Shown in pieces: positions 36,967-49,047 of a DNA stretch of 64,000 nucleotides (position 1 is the stretch's first letter; each line of letters begins with the position of its first letter). The stretch lies in NCBI GenBank assembly GCA_030247855.1, contig JAPDRN010000053.1:62001-126000 (forward strand), in the 5' to 3' direction. The DNA comes from Knufia peltigerae (Eukaryota > Ascomycota > Eurotiomycetes > Chaetothyriales > Trichomeriaceae). The translations under genes and the position numbers were made by a program. A model generated the notes under the pieces. It saw only the letters and a program-made list of their open reading frames with translations. It was not told the DNA's origin and made no database searches.

Positions 36967-39591
36967 AGTAGCCTGTCCCTCCAGGGGGAGACGGCACGGC
37001 CTAAAACTTCAATGTCCTCTGATGAAGAGGGGGCAGGCGCTTGAGGTCATGATCGTTGTGTTATCTACGGGTTGGCGGCAAGATCCTAGTTGCAGAAATT
37101 TGACCTGCTACAGCGTCTTAACAGTTCACTCAACCCCGCCATGCCCTGTTTGGGTTTCCGCGCAATGACAAATGCCCGTGACTACTCCTAGTGGTGGTCC
37201 ATGCAATTGGTTGCAGAGGAGACGAGCTGCTGATCCAAGTCGTGTCGCTCTTCTCCCTTGCTTGTTGGCCATGCCTACGCAGGCTTCATTGTCACACCGT
37301 CTCGCACGTTCAAGCGGCTTGAAATGGGCCGTTGCAGTACCAAACTCATTTTTTGCATGCACGACGAGGTTACCATTCACAGTCACAATGATGCGTTACG
37401 CCACGGCATTGGTACATGTTTACGCGAGTTCATTTGAGAGAATGGAACAATGGAACCTCACGTCAAGATAGCCAAAAACTCGGCTATCCGGATTCTGGAC
37501 CGCCTGACATTTGCCTAACACTTCAGAGTTGAAGTCACAGAGTCAAGGTTTCTTCCGGATATTTCCAGCATATCCACACCTGCAGCACTCTCACAGCGGC
37601 ACACTTCCGATACAGACTGTCCTATCAACGTCACAGGCAGGCGTCCGCTGGCTAAGAAGTACAAGGTTGGGGCTTTCTCGAGGCACACTGTTTTCTGGTG
37701 GTGGGTCTCGTAAGCCATTCCTTTTTCCCCTCATCCAGAACGTCTTCAAACGGAAACAGTGCGTCTCGGTACGACCCATATTCGCTGTCCCCCACGATAC
37801 CAAGAAAATTGCGGCTCTACTGACATCTATTTTGTTTGTATAAGTGTGTCTTGTGGCTGTGAAGACTGAAATCTGACGCGGATTACGTTGACAACAAAAG
37901 CATTGAGATTTACCTGTTGGATTCAAGTTGACCTGCGAAGTCGTGATGGTGTGGGAGTCACAGGTGGTTGAGTGTTTCTAGCGCCCGAGGATCATCGGTC
38001 AAAGAAGGTTGTATCTAGGTCAAAGGAAGTCTGTTGAGTCCTGCATGTGGAGGCCTATTGGATCATGCCACGCCTGGAGGTGTCCCCGGTCTTCGACAAC
38101 AAGCAGAGTACCATTTAGCTCCTTGAGGCTTTCATTCACCACATTCATGCAACCTTCATTGGCCACGTCGTTCTTTGACTGCACCCTCTGTCTGCTCTCT
38201 CTCGGCTCATGCTCATGGGGCTCTTGCCAACTAACAAGCCACGGCAACGATTTCGATTGAATGCTTACGACACAGAGCAGCCCGTCAACCCCTCATCCGA
38301 TTTCCTTAGTGCTTATCTTTCGGGCATTCCGCGACCCCTTCCAGCGGGCGGGCCTCTGGAGACATTGTTGGCAAATTTGATTCGACAGCCACGAGATCGA
38401 TCAGCGAAATAGGCATGAAGCTCGATCGAAAAATGACCAGCATGAAATGAACTTGGTTGGGCTGACATCACTGGATGGACAAGGGAGTCATCTTGTTGGA
38501 AGGATTTTCGGCTCTGACCTACAATTTCTGGTCAAGTAGAACGCCTCATTATTCCTGCCAAGCCTTGTTTGGTAAGTCTGTGAAATCGAGAAACCGGGCC
38601 GCAAGTTTCAGGTTGTACCCGCGTACGAGTACGATGACATGGTCGGTCATTTACCAGCACTTTCAGGGTCATTCCGAAGTCGCCAGCAACTAGCCTTTTC
38701 GGCAAGCCTATCCGAACACTCTGAAGGAATATACGAGAACTGGGATGGTCTGTCGCGGCGTCAATGTGCCTCTGTCTTGACGGTTTCAGCCCACCTACGT
38801 TGCAATGTTACTTTGCAGCTTTTTTGGCCATGTCGGTAAATTGTCGATCATGGAAACCCTTGGCAATGCCAGGCCAACATTGTCACTTGCAGGGTGCTTC
38901 TGCAAGTCCGAGTACGAGTTGAAGGAACAGTCGGTCTGCAATGTACTCGTGCCTCGACGAATCACGGAAAAGGTGGGTTCGAAATATGGATCAAAGAAGT
39001 CTCGTCGACTGGATGAAGTAGAGAATTGCAGAGTTGAAGGATTCGCTGCAACGTCCCGGTCTTGTGTGAACAAGTCCACCATGGTCAACCTTTGTGCTGG
39101 CACGAGTGCGAGTACGGGCACTATGAGTGTTGAGGAGTGTGGTGTGAGTACCTTGCGAATGGAACTAGCAGCCTTCCTTTTCTTGTAAAGGGCAAATGCG
39201 AGTGTAGACCGCAAAGAAGTTCATTGAGACTATTGTTCAAAAAGATGTCGCTCAGTAAAAGAACACTTGATTTGTTCTGTCCTTGCCGGTAAGCATTCAT
39301 TCGTCAGTGTCTCATTTAAATTTGACGGGTCACTTCGCGTTTGCCTACGAAGTACGGTGTACACACGCATGTGATGCCTTGAATGTATTGGCTCGAGTGA
39401 ACACATAAAACGCCGGACTGTGCGCTGCTCTTTCAGATGGTCAGTCGCTTTTAAAATGACTTGACTAGGCAGTTACTAGTCGTAGAATGCTCCGCGGTGG
39501 CACTTTGTGGTATCAAGACTTTTGGGGCTCTCGCTCTTGACACTGGAATATGAACATGTTTTCGAGTTGTCATGTGGTCAAGTACAGGTAC

Positions 39592-39640
39592 AAGTATAGG
39601 TATAGGTATAGGTATAGGTATAGGGATAGGGATAGATAGA
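39592..39640. repeat. hexamer tandem repeat (GGTATA)n passing into (GGGATA)n
   Basis: About five GGTATA units followed by GGGATA units. It is internal to the window and not a telomere tract. Confidence 0.85.
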
Positions 39641-40305
39641 GGTAGAGGTGCAAGTAGGGGAAACATTTTTGTTTCACAAGGCTTGGTTCGATGGGTTGAA
39701 AAAAGAACGTTCCGTTGGGACGAGGGTGATTTCCCTCCGTAATGCCCGCTTATCGTACATATATTCTAAAATCTCAGCTTGTAACTTTGTTCTCCAAAAA
39801 AAACCAAGTACCTATTGTACATCTTATCAAAGAGTACCTCTAGAGGTCGGTGGTATCTACCCTGGAAAGTATTTTCTATTTCCTAGGAATGATGAGCCCG
39901 GTTGAAAAAAATCTTCCGCCGGTTCTTTACCCCCATTCTAATACCAGGGAAGTAAAAAAAGACCCCCCCAATCAGGTACGGAGTACTGGGGGAAGAAAAG
40001 GGTGGAATTTATCATTCCTCCGGGACGAACGACGATCAGAATTTGGGGTTTCAACCCCCAGGAATGGTTTGGATGCCTTGAAATTATCACGTACTTCCTT
40101 CTTACGGGGGAGGAGGAGGACATGGTTACGGAGCGAATCAATTCTTATTTTTATAACTATGGATTACAGAGAGAGAGTGAAAGAGAGAGAAAACGTGGCA
40201 TTATTATGAACAACCTTGATATCGGTACGGATTAAATGAGTACCTACGGAGTACATACGATACCTATAAAAACAGAACCATTCGTAAAAAGCAACTCCCC
40301 ATCCC

Positions 40306-40368
40306 GCTACTACTAATACTACTACTACTACGACGACGACGAGGACGACGACGACGAGGACGACGAGA
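40306..40368. repeat. trinucleotide microsatellite (TAC)n then (GAC)n
   Basis: TAC units turn into GAC/GAG units over about 60 nt. Confidence 0.9.
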
Positions 40369-42369
40369 CATCAATCAGGTACTTGTTATTGTTATGGGTG
40401 GTTATGCAGTGGGACTTGTTACCCTCAAAAAGAATACCTTGAGCCGTCTTTCTCCATAATTTAATGTTTTTGGATCCTGCACAGCCTCACGGTTCGTCGT
40501 CTTTTGTGACTCCGTACTTACCACCAGTGTAATTGTCCGTAACCGTGTATGCGAGATATTGTATCATCGTACGGACTTACAACCTGTCCATTCAGTAATC
40601 AACGTATGTAAAAGAACCCGTGATATGATAGTTGTCCACACGGCCACGGGATGTGTTACACAAGTTTCACCGCCCAAAAGTTTTCACCATGGTGTTGATG
40701 TACATTCGCCCACCTCGCTTTGTACTCCATACTCGGCACTCCATTCGGGTATTGATTTTTTTTTGGGCCCTGCGAGGCTGAACCTTGAAGGAACCGCGGC
40801 AGGCTGAGGGAAAAAAGGGGGGGCCAGAAAGGAATTGAAATGACAATTTTTTTTGGTTGTGTAACCCCCAAAACTGATCATGAATGTCTTTTGACCTTTC
40901 AAACCAAAAGGCAAGATGAACTCGTAATTCGTATTTTGAATTCTCTTGGTATCCGTTACTCCCGTTACTCGGTATCGTTCCATCGTATTCATATTCACAT
41001 TCTCCATGTCTACGTAGGTACTGTACAGTACTCGTATCCAAGGAGAACCTACCTACCTTAAAGGTGCATCAATCACGGATCCGAAAAGAATAACTTCTCT
41101 TTTGTTTGGGGAAAACACGGTACTACGGTAACCATACAAATCCGACCTTCTCGGTACACGGGCATCGCTCGTCTCAAAACCAGATACTCCGTACTTTCAT
41201 TCGACACAACTCGTGGCGTAGCAAATCCACGGGGGTTTCTTGTCACCATTATGAAAAAGAAGAATAAAAAAACGTACGGATACACGTATTTACTTTGCGC
41301 CCAACATCATTACTCTAGACTCTGTCCTTCCAGACACCTAAACCCTTATCCCGACACTTTTCTCTCGATATCATTTTGATGGCGACATGATACAATACAA
41401 TACAATGGCATGCGCCGATATCTGTGGTCCTCAAGTCCAGAGGGGGGAAAAAAGAAGAGGCGGGTGCTGACACATCAAAACCAACCCCTCGCAAGTCTGA
41501 CCGTTTCTGGAACTTGGCTTCGTTTACATGGGCGGACTAGTTTAGCTACAGTAGGTAAGTCCGCTCATAGATTATGATGTGGAACGGGACAGTGGCGTTT
41601 GGATCGGCCTAGAACTCTGTGGGTTATTGATTCCAACGCATCAACGATCCCGTAAGAGCCTTCTTGTGGGCGATAAAGATCGAAAGATACAAGTCTGAGA
41701 GTATGTCTTCCACCGGGTGCTGAACTATTACGATGCCAGTCTGCAAGACACACCTGTGCATGAACGCGCTCGAACCGTCCGTCTGAGACTGATGTTGTAA
41801 CTCAAAACGGTCCTGGTCGAGAGCTAATGCGCTCCTCCTGCTGGGTCATGTGGCAAAAGTCTGGCTAACCTGGTTACGGTGGTCTTGCACGTTGGCAATC
41901 GACGAGCGCGCATACTTACTTGATGCATCAGGCTGGAAGATGATCGTTGATTCCACTTGTGATAAAAAGAGAGAGAAGAACAAAACCACAGACATTGTGT
42001 AACAACATTGGGAAGCCCCTTGACCAAGAATCATAATGAACCGCGAGAAGATTGTTCGCTGGCATCCCTGGATGGTGTGTTGATCGTCGCGTGAGAGATA
42101 TAATTATCCCGCCTTCGATCCGGAAGCCTGCAAGCCTGCAAGTCGAATAATGAACTTGGTTACGTCGTAGTTCACCACCATGATCAAAACCCGACTGGTT
42201 AGGAAGTGGATGACAATGTCTGCATCGCTTCAAAACAGCCCTATGAGAGGAGACGATCGAGCCGACCCAGGACTCCTGGACCCTTGTCATTTTTGATATG
42301 CAGGGACTTTCCTTTCAAACTCCTCGCATTGCTGGACCAGGTTTGAAAAGGTGGTTTGGCTGCGTGCGT

Positions 42370-42370
<1 letters not shown>

Positions 42371-42409
<39 letters not shown>
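42371..42409. repeat. compound microsatellite (CT)n(CA)n
   Basis: Eight CT units followed directly by about eleven CA units, ending in a CGGAGTAC motif. Confidence 0.92.
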
Positions 42410-43347
42410 GGAGTACCGAGAGTATGCAATTACTACCTCTTTTTCCCTCAAACTGCCCGTATGTACCCACAATCTGGGTTGTGGTTTGGAATAGAACGGC
42501 TCTCCGTTACTTACCAGACCCTACTGTAGTAGTTGCATGCCACCGACAAGAAACTTCTCGGCAAAGAAGAGCTTGGATTAGCAATTGCCATGCTGATCCG
42601 AAGCCATTGTTAGGCATCCAACAGGGTTTTCTGTGATGTTCGGCAGTGCCGGAAGGAAGAACCTGTCAGGAGACAGGGTCTTTTGGGATGCCTGAAGTCT
42701 CGCCAGAGGTTGTTCCCTTGAAAAAACGTTCAACCCCCAAAAACACCCATTGTCCAGAACCACACTTCGAAGGGCTGTGGGACCCTCGAAGCGAAGGGCA
42801 GAACATGTTTTGCACCGATTCTTTTCACATGATTGGTTGTGTCGTATACGTACGAATAGTTCAGTGCTGAATGGAGGGGATGGAAAGCCTTGCATCCTCG
42901 AGGAAAGTTACCATACTCGAATTGGATATAGTCCAGTTCCTGGGATTGCGATAGAAATCCTCAAACATTGAGCCATCCTGGAAGTGTCTGAACAAAACAC
43001 AACTGAGGCTGTTCTAGCGTAGCTGTGAGATGGCGAGGTGGTAGTGTCGCGCTTCTATGATTCAAAGGGGGACGGGTGAGTTTCGGCTTCCACCACCTCC
43101 TGTCGTGTCCCCAAAGTTCGAGGCTGAAGAGAAGACGATTTTGTTGCCACAAGATGCTGTAAATTGCTTTTCTATCAGTCAGAAGTATCAACCGTTGTCA
43201 TACCTCAGTCCCTCTTGCAATGGCTTCTTGTGCGGTTCAAGGCATATTAAAAACTTGAAACTACAGATTGTTTTCTAACAGAGACAAATCCCCAGCAAAT
43301 AAGTGTAAAGCAGCAATGACGAAAAACTGATGTGGAAAAAGCGTTCC

Positions 43348-43991
43348 ATGTCAGACAAGACCATGACTGAGCACTGCGTTGTACAAGCCCATCAAATGGA
43401 AAAAACTGAGTCGTCAGACATTGATTATTTTGCTCTGAGGGACTCTCTGTTGCCTTCTCAACCTCGTCGCCTTCAACCCAAAATCACTGACATCAATTCT
43501 ATCTTCATCGACATCCCCCATCTGGAATTCCTTTCACGGCCCAAATGATTTTGACGTTGAGGGTTCTGTCAATGATCAAAATATCATCCTCCTGAAGTAC
43601 GGAGTGACCACTATGCAGATCGCCGCTTTTCTCTCTGATCTCAAGTCTTTGAGTATATGTGTAAGTCGACAAAAATGACCTACCTACCTGTCATGTTTCA
43701 TGTACCAGGACAACTCATTTCGAATAGCCTCACGAAGCCGCAATTGCCCTTGTAGCGCCTAAGAATGCTGGGTCACACGGCCAGACATCGACTCAACCAG
43801 ATACGGGTAATTCATCTACAACGCGACCGTCACCGCCGGGACTTGGGAATGACCTAGAGTTGGCGCGTGCTAATGAGCTTGTATCACTTCATTACAACGT
43901 CAAGGTCAAATATGTCGAAACTGGACCAGATCCAGAGTTACAACATGCCGCGGCAATGGTTAATCACATTATTCAAGACTTGAGAAGATGA
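43348..43991 (+). CDS. unrecognised small protein with apparent frameshift
   Basis: ATG at 43348 (or 43330) opens a frame that reads MEKTESSDIDYFALRDSLLP onward and stops at about 43547. The +1 frame continues smoothly as NSFHGPNDFDVEGSVNDQ then KYGVTTMQIAAFLSDLKSL. It splices at 43660/43728 (67-nt intron) to PHEAAIALVAPKN and ends ELQHAAAMVNHIIQDLRR at 43991. Dropping one C from the CCCCC run at 43515-43519 joins the two parts into one protein of about 190 residues. I know no family for it; the C-terminus looks helical. The break may be an assembly indel, a recent pseudogene or a missed splice. No good GT-AG pair restoring the frame was found. Confidence 0.5.
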
Positions 43992-44165
43992 CACAATTCG
44001 CGACCTCAACAAGTCCGAACGAAGGGCATATTGGATAGTTTAATAATGGTAGACCATTTCTCTATCATAATAATTCGAACTGCACAAGGCAATCGAAGCT
44101 AGTGATAAGTGTTTTCGTGCCTCATTCCCTCAGCCGAGCGAACGCATCTCGCCCTCATCCTTCCT

Positions 44166-46399
44166 TCATGATGGTAGTGGCGAGAGGCCATAACCTAGAT
44201 TGCTGAAGTTGTTCTTTGGCACCTTCATCTTGTGGCATCGACACTCCATGGGCTCTGCCTTCGCCAGTGCAATTGCAAATCTTTTGCTGAACCTCATTCT
44301 GGGCCGGTCTCGTAGGAGTTCCAATCGATAAAGTCTCTGGTGGAGTTGCGTGCTGACCAGACCCCTGCATCTGGAGCAAAATTTACGGTTTTCCTCTTCG
44401 GCCTCCACGATAGCCACGGCAACTGCCCTGCTTAATCGGTCCGAACGCTGTCTCCTTTTCGGTCTTGAGTATGAGTCAGGAAAGTCGTTCGCACCATCCA
44501 TTGACAACAGCCCAGTCGGCAGCCCAGTCGGGAGCCCAGTCGGGAGCCCGGTTGTTGCCTCATTCAATACAGGATATACGAGGTTGGCTAGCTCCCGGCC
44601 GATGATGAGGGAGAGCAGCTTCTTCCTGACAACTGTTTTACGGACTTTCTGGACCACCTTTCTACGTCTGCGAGTTTTTCCATAGAGAGCAGATATACCT
44701 GTAGGCCCAATCGCTGGGAGGGCATTGGCCGCCGCATTGAGAGGAAGTGCGTCCGTGACCGCCGCTATGTTTGGAAACCCAGCTGGTTGTGGAGCTGCAG
44801 CATTGGTGAAAGGAAAAGCGTCTAGCGGGCCGTGTGGTGCTCCTGGGGTCTGGTCAACAGCTGATGGAGCCGGAGTTGGAGGGACACCTGGGCTCTCCAT
44901 GGCGGTTATGATCGTTCCACTCGGTCTGTGAACTCGGATTTGAGGCAAGTCAAATGTGTCGAAGGGCCGTTCTATGGGCAGAGCACCCGACAAATGGTTG
45001 ACGGCAGGGTCAGACCTTGACTCAGGAATCGACACAATATTCGTAGGACCTATGATAACCTCTCGTGGGCTTTCATTCCTGCTTCTGTCTGACCCGATGG
45101 GCTCAGCCGCGACCGCGACGGAAGCTGTAGAATCGGTTTGATCAACGATGCCTCTCGGCACACTCGTCCTTCCAGTAGCTTCACCGTCTTCAGGATTACC
45201 AAGAGGTGGCGAAGTAGATTTATGATTGTCGTCGTGGTCGTGGTCGTGGTCGTGGTCGTCCTCGCGGTCACGGTCTTGAGAAGCAGTGGCCTCGTCAGCG
45301 ACTTGATGAGAAGGTGCAAATACCTGACCTTGGGCTGAAATATCTGAATGCTGAGGTGCTGGTAACGAAGCTTCAGAGACGTTGAGTCGGCCTTCACTAA
45401 TTCTCGCGAGAAAAGGCAACGCAAGGCCGGCTGCTATATCTTGACTTTCGCCGTCTCGACTTGAAGTCGTGCTCTGTCTAGGATTTGTGGCTCTACGTGA
45501 TCGTAATGGAGGCCCTGATGTTTCACCTGAGATGGTACTTACCTCGCTCTCTTTATCGTTCTCTATACTGGATACTTGTGTCTCGAACGAGCCAGCCGAG
45601 CTTATTGTTGCCACAAGAGGTAGTTCAAAGCCCTCAGGGATGATGATCGAGATAGAATTGGAGGATGCTCTGACTCTGACTTTTGGCTTTTCCTGATCCG
45701 ACCATCTGCCTGGGGGTGGGATACTCGGTTGTGTACTCTCAGAAGGTGCTACAGAGGTGCTGGACAATCGGTTACTCAGTACTTTCTCAACTCTTCGAAG
45801 CGCTTCCTCTTGAAGAGGCTGTGAAGTGTAGGCTTGTTCGAGTCGATAGTCAGACAAGGGCTGCCTCTGTGATTGAAGAGCTGTGAAATATCTTTGTTGC
45901 AAAGAGGGCGATGGGTTGGTGGAACGACGGTCTAGTCGTGCTGTGGGTGTTCTGCTGAGCCTCTCCTTCTGATACAGCACATGTTAGGATGATCTCACCA
46001 CATCAGTGAAGCCCCATACCTTTTCGAAAACATCGACCAAGCGGTCGACTGACTCCCGAGCTGCCCTAGGTATGCCGTGACTCGAAGAAGGATGGGAGGA
46101 TGTCGTACTCTGGTGACCACTTTGTTGTTGGCGGACGCCGCGGAAAGCGTCTTTCGGTGTCTGTCGCGGACTCTATGCATGTTAGATGTGAGGAACCGTC
46201 TCGTTCTCATCAGAAGGGACCCTACACCTTCTTTAATGGGCTTCAACCTCTGCCTTGATTCCTCAAACGAGATATTTTCGAATTCGGGAGAGTAGTCCAG
46301 ATGGTCGCAGGCAGGGTGTTCTGGCCAAGGCCAGCCCAGCCCAGTAGAGTGAGGAGTATTACGTCTAACTGATGAGCCACATGGACAGGATATGTTCAT
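44166..46399 (-). CDS. large unrecognised protein, Ser/Pro-rich
   Basis: Two minus-strand exons (46399-46020, 45960-44166) give about 724 residues. The splice joins MFSKR to LSRTPTARLDRR; the acceptor AG at 45961 is the one that keeps frame, slightly downstream of another AG. The first 125 residues include CPCG and an Arg-rich helical stretch. The centre is Ser/Pro/Glu-rich with an Asp-His repeat (DHDHDHDH, encoded by GTGGTC repeats at 45229-45259). A basic patch (RRRRKVVQKVRKTVVRKK) precedes a helical segment and a GLPTGLPTGLPTGL repeat. The C-terminus has CSRC and CRCH, possibly a small zinc site. No family is recognised; nuclear location is a guess from the basic patches. It diverges from the PWI gene. 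Confidence 0.65.
44516..44552. repeat. 12-nt coding tandem repeat
   Basis: Three copies of a unit like AGCCCAGTCGGG, encoding Gly-Leu-Pro-Thr repeats on the minus strand in the unrecognised gene. Confidence 0.8.
45229..45259. repeat. GTGGTC hexamer repeat encoding Asp-His
   Basis: Near-perfect hexamer repeats inside the minus-strand gene. Their number could vary between strains. Confidence 0.8.
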
Positions 46400-46893
46400 T
46401 ACTCATACTGGGCAATTGAGTTAATGATATGAGGAGGGCGTGGGAGACGTGGAAGTCAGCACAATCAGGAGCTGGTAGACAACGACAAAATGAATATGGT
46501 GAGACGAAGATCAAGGAGCACGGCGCCGCTTGCCTGATGGAGCACTGTAACGCCGGTGCAGTTGCGATGCATTGAGGTTCATGGTCCAAGTCGAGCTCAG
46601 GCAAGACCTACCTGGTAAATGAGCTTTCAGCACGACTTAACATGGTCAAAAAGAGGACTCGAGTCTCAAGGAAAAGTATCTAGCTAGACATATCCTTTGA
46701 ACGGTGGTTGTATTGCGTACAGATGGTATATTATTGTTGGCGTGTAATACAATCTCGCTCAACCTTCCCGATTCTCTGCTGCGTTTTTTGGTTGCGGAGT
46801 TTCCTCGACTTTCCCCCGTCGCATCATCAACAAATCTCCTCTCACGGATAGAACGACGCACCAGGATACCTCGTCACTGGTCATTCCTGCAAT
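46400..46893. other. divergent promoter region
   Basis: 494 nt between the unrecognised minus-strand gene and the PWI gene. No further gene seen. Confidence 0.5.
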
Positions 46894-48424
46894 ATGGCTA
46901 CGGCGGTTGATCAAAAGCTGCTCCGGCAGACAAAGTTCCCTCCCGAATTCAGTCAGAAAGTTGATATGAAGAAGGTAAACGTTGAGGTTATGAAAAAGTG
47001 AGCCCTCCCCCCAAATGCCAGTATTCGACACGAGAATGCTCACGCACACGTACAGATGGATCGCAGGCAAGATATCCGAGATTCTTGGATCTGAGGATGA
47101 CGTTGTCATCGAGCTCGTCTTCAACTTGCTGGAGGGCTCGAGATTCGTAAGACACAGCTGTATTCTCTCGGCGAGAGCTTTTACTGATTTGTTTTTAGCC
47201 TGACATCAAAGCATTACAAATCTCGCTCACCGGCTTTCTTGACAAGGATACTCCAAGATTCTGTAAAGAACTGTGGAACTTATGCTTAAGCGCGCAGAGC
47301 AATCCTCAAGGCGTGCCGAAGGAGTTGCTAGAAGCCAAAAAGTTGGAACTGCTCCAAGAAAAGGTAGAGACGTCCTCTGCTCAGTGTAACCTTATATTGA
47401 CCCGTTGAAGATCGACGCCGAAAAGGCCGCAGCGAACGCGCAGCAGCTTAAGGACCAAGAGCAGACGAGAGAGAGAGAAGTGGATACAGTTCGCCAAAGA
47501 GAAAGAGCAGAGCGTGGTCGCGGTCGCGGACGTGGCAGAGGTGGTCGAGACTTTGACTCACGAAGACCTAGATACTCAAGATCGCCTCCTCCGCGTCGAC
47601 GCTCTCCTTTCGGAAATGCACCTCCACGACGAGAAGCCGATTCATACGTACCTGGTGGGCGTGGCCGAGGAAGAGGGGGGCGCCGAGGACGTTCGCCAAC
47701 CAGATCCCTGACTCCATCACAATCCAGATCACCACCTCCGCGTCGACGTCGATCCTCTCCTTCATCGTCGCGATCCCCACCGTCTTCCCGAAGTCGCTCA
47801 CCTCCTCGCCGGCGGGCTCGACTTGGGAGCAAGAGCAGGAGCAGGAGTAGTTCGGGAGGCCCGGCTTTCAAGAAGCCTAGAAGGGATTCTCACTCACCTG
47901 GTGAAAGACGTGCACGATCTATCACTCATTCTGATCTATCACACTCACCGTCACCTAGAAGAAAAGCTTCAAGCCGATCGAGATCAACGATGAGTCGAAG
48001 TCCGAGGCCCCGGCGCCGCAGCCGCCATTCAGGCCGTTCCTATGCTTCATCGCCTTCAAGATCACGGTCTAGGTCGCTCAATGGAAGGCGAAAAAACGGT
48101 GGAGCTGGAAGACGTTATAGGAGATCACCCTCATATTCTTCCGACGATCGAGGAAGCAACAGGCGCGCTGATGTTCTTAAAGGTCGAAATGCACACGATA
48201 TTCGTCGTCTCAGCCGAAGTCCGAGCCCGACGCCATACAGGCGTAGACGCAGCGCGAGCCGCAGTGCAAGTCCCGGTGCAGGAAGACATCCCAAGCGGCG
48301 AAGCTCGTTACGTCGGTATGAGCCTGCAGCTCGAAGACGACGGAATACATCCTCCGGTGGCTCATCACCCGAACAAAAGCGACGTAAGCGCGATGAGTCG
48401 GAAGGGGTGAATGATACCGATTAA
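46894..48424 (+). CDS. SRRM1-like splicing co-activator, PWI + RS domains
   Basis: Four exons (46894-46997, 47056-47146, 47199-47363, 47411-48424) give 457 residues. The PWI domain fills about residues 10-100: TKFPPEFSQKVDMKKVNVEV, MKKWIAGKISEILG (the PWI position reads KWI), DDVVIELVFNLLEG, then LQISLTGFLDKDTPRFCKEL and LSAQ. This order is diagnostic of SRm160/SRRM1 N-termini, which bind nucleic acid and link to the spliceosome and exon-junction complex. The rest is RGG-like (RGRGRGRGGRD) and long Arg/Ser dipeptide stretches typical of SR proteins, expected to be phosphorylated. A nuclear role in pre-mRNA splicing and 3' processing is inferred. The introns are 47-58 nt. A 159-codon frame antisense to the RS region is only a mirror of the Arg/Ser codons. 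Confidence 0.93.
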
Positions 48425-49047
48425 TTACGGACATCACTATCACTGCTCATTTTGAAGGTCAGTATTGGCATCAACCTACACGTAATGGATCCTTGCCTGC
48501 ACCGGGAATCAGCTATTCCGCTAGGATGATAGCCGAGCTACTGTTCGCAAGCACAAGCCGGACGTGATGATTCATATTTATTGGAACGGATCTCGGCTAT
48601 GATCCACAGATGCTCTATCATTTTTTCTTCCACCGTTTCGCAGAAAGCACTCCGAGGACGTGAGAAATGACAGTAGTTCCCGTTCAAAAGATCCAGCTAA
48701 TCGGACTCTGCCAAATTGATGAAGCGCATGGCGCCAATCAAGATCTAAAGCCGTTCGGAGTATTTTCTGGCATTTCCGACGGCCTTTTCAGCCTATTGGG
48801 CACGTGACCTGAAGGCGACTATTGGAACTGGCGATTTGCGTCTGGCCAAAAGAACAAACTGCGCCCTGATGGCCCTTCAAAACGTCTCTCCTTAAACAAT
48901 GCCACCAACTTGTATTTCCATCATTTTAATTCTCTAGAAAGTCTTCGGATCTGTTGTATTAATCTTCTTCGTTACCACACGACTCCCTTTTCTCTTTCGG
49001 ACCCTGTCGCTACCCTTCCTCGATTTCCGTCTATTTCGCCGCCCATC
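48425..49047. other. intergenic region (PWI / LETM1)
   Basis: 3' UTR of the PWI gene and promoter plus pyrimidine-rich leader of LETM1. No gene seen. Confidence 0.5.

Larger units (their letters stand above)
36967..43329. other. 6.4-kb gene-poor region with microsatellites
   Basis: No supported gene. A frame at 38209-38412 (67 codons) looks mildly coding but has no convincing upstream exon. Simple repeats and TACGGAGTA motifs (39976, 40245, 40509, 41185, 42409) are concentrated between 39.5 and 42.5 kb. Confidence 0.45.

Noticed and set aside
39592..39640. Telomere-like TAGGGA units
   Set aside because: Only a few units, part of a GGTATA microsatellite inside the chromosome; not TTAGGG arrays.
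47392..47871. 159-codon minus-strand frame antisense to the PWI/RS gene
   Set aside because: Arg/Ser codon runs read backwards give a low-complexity mirror (Arg/Gly/Glu); no independent evidence.
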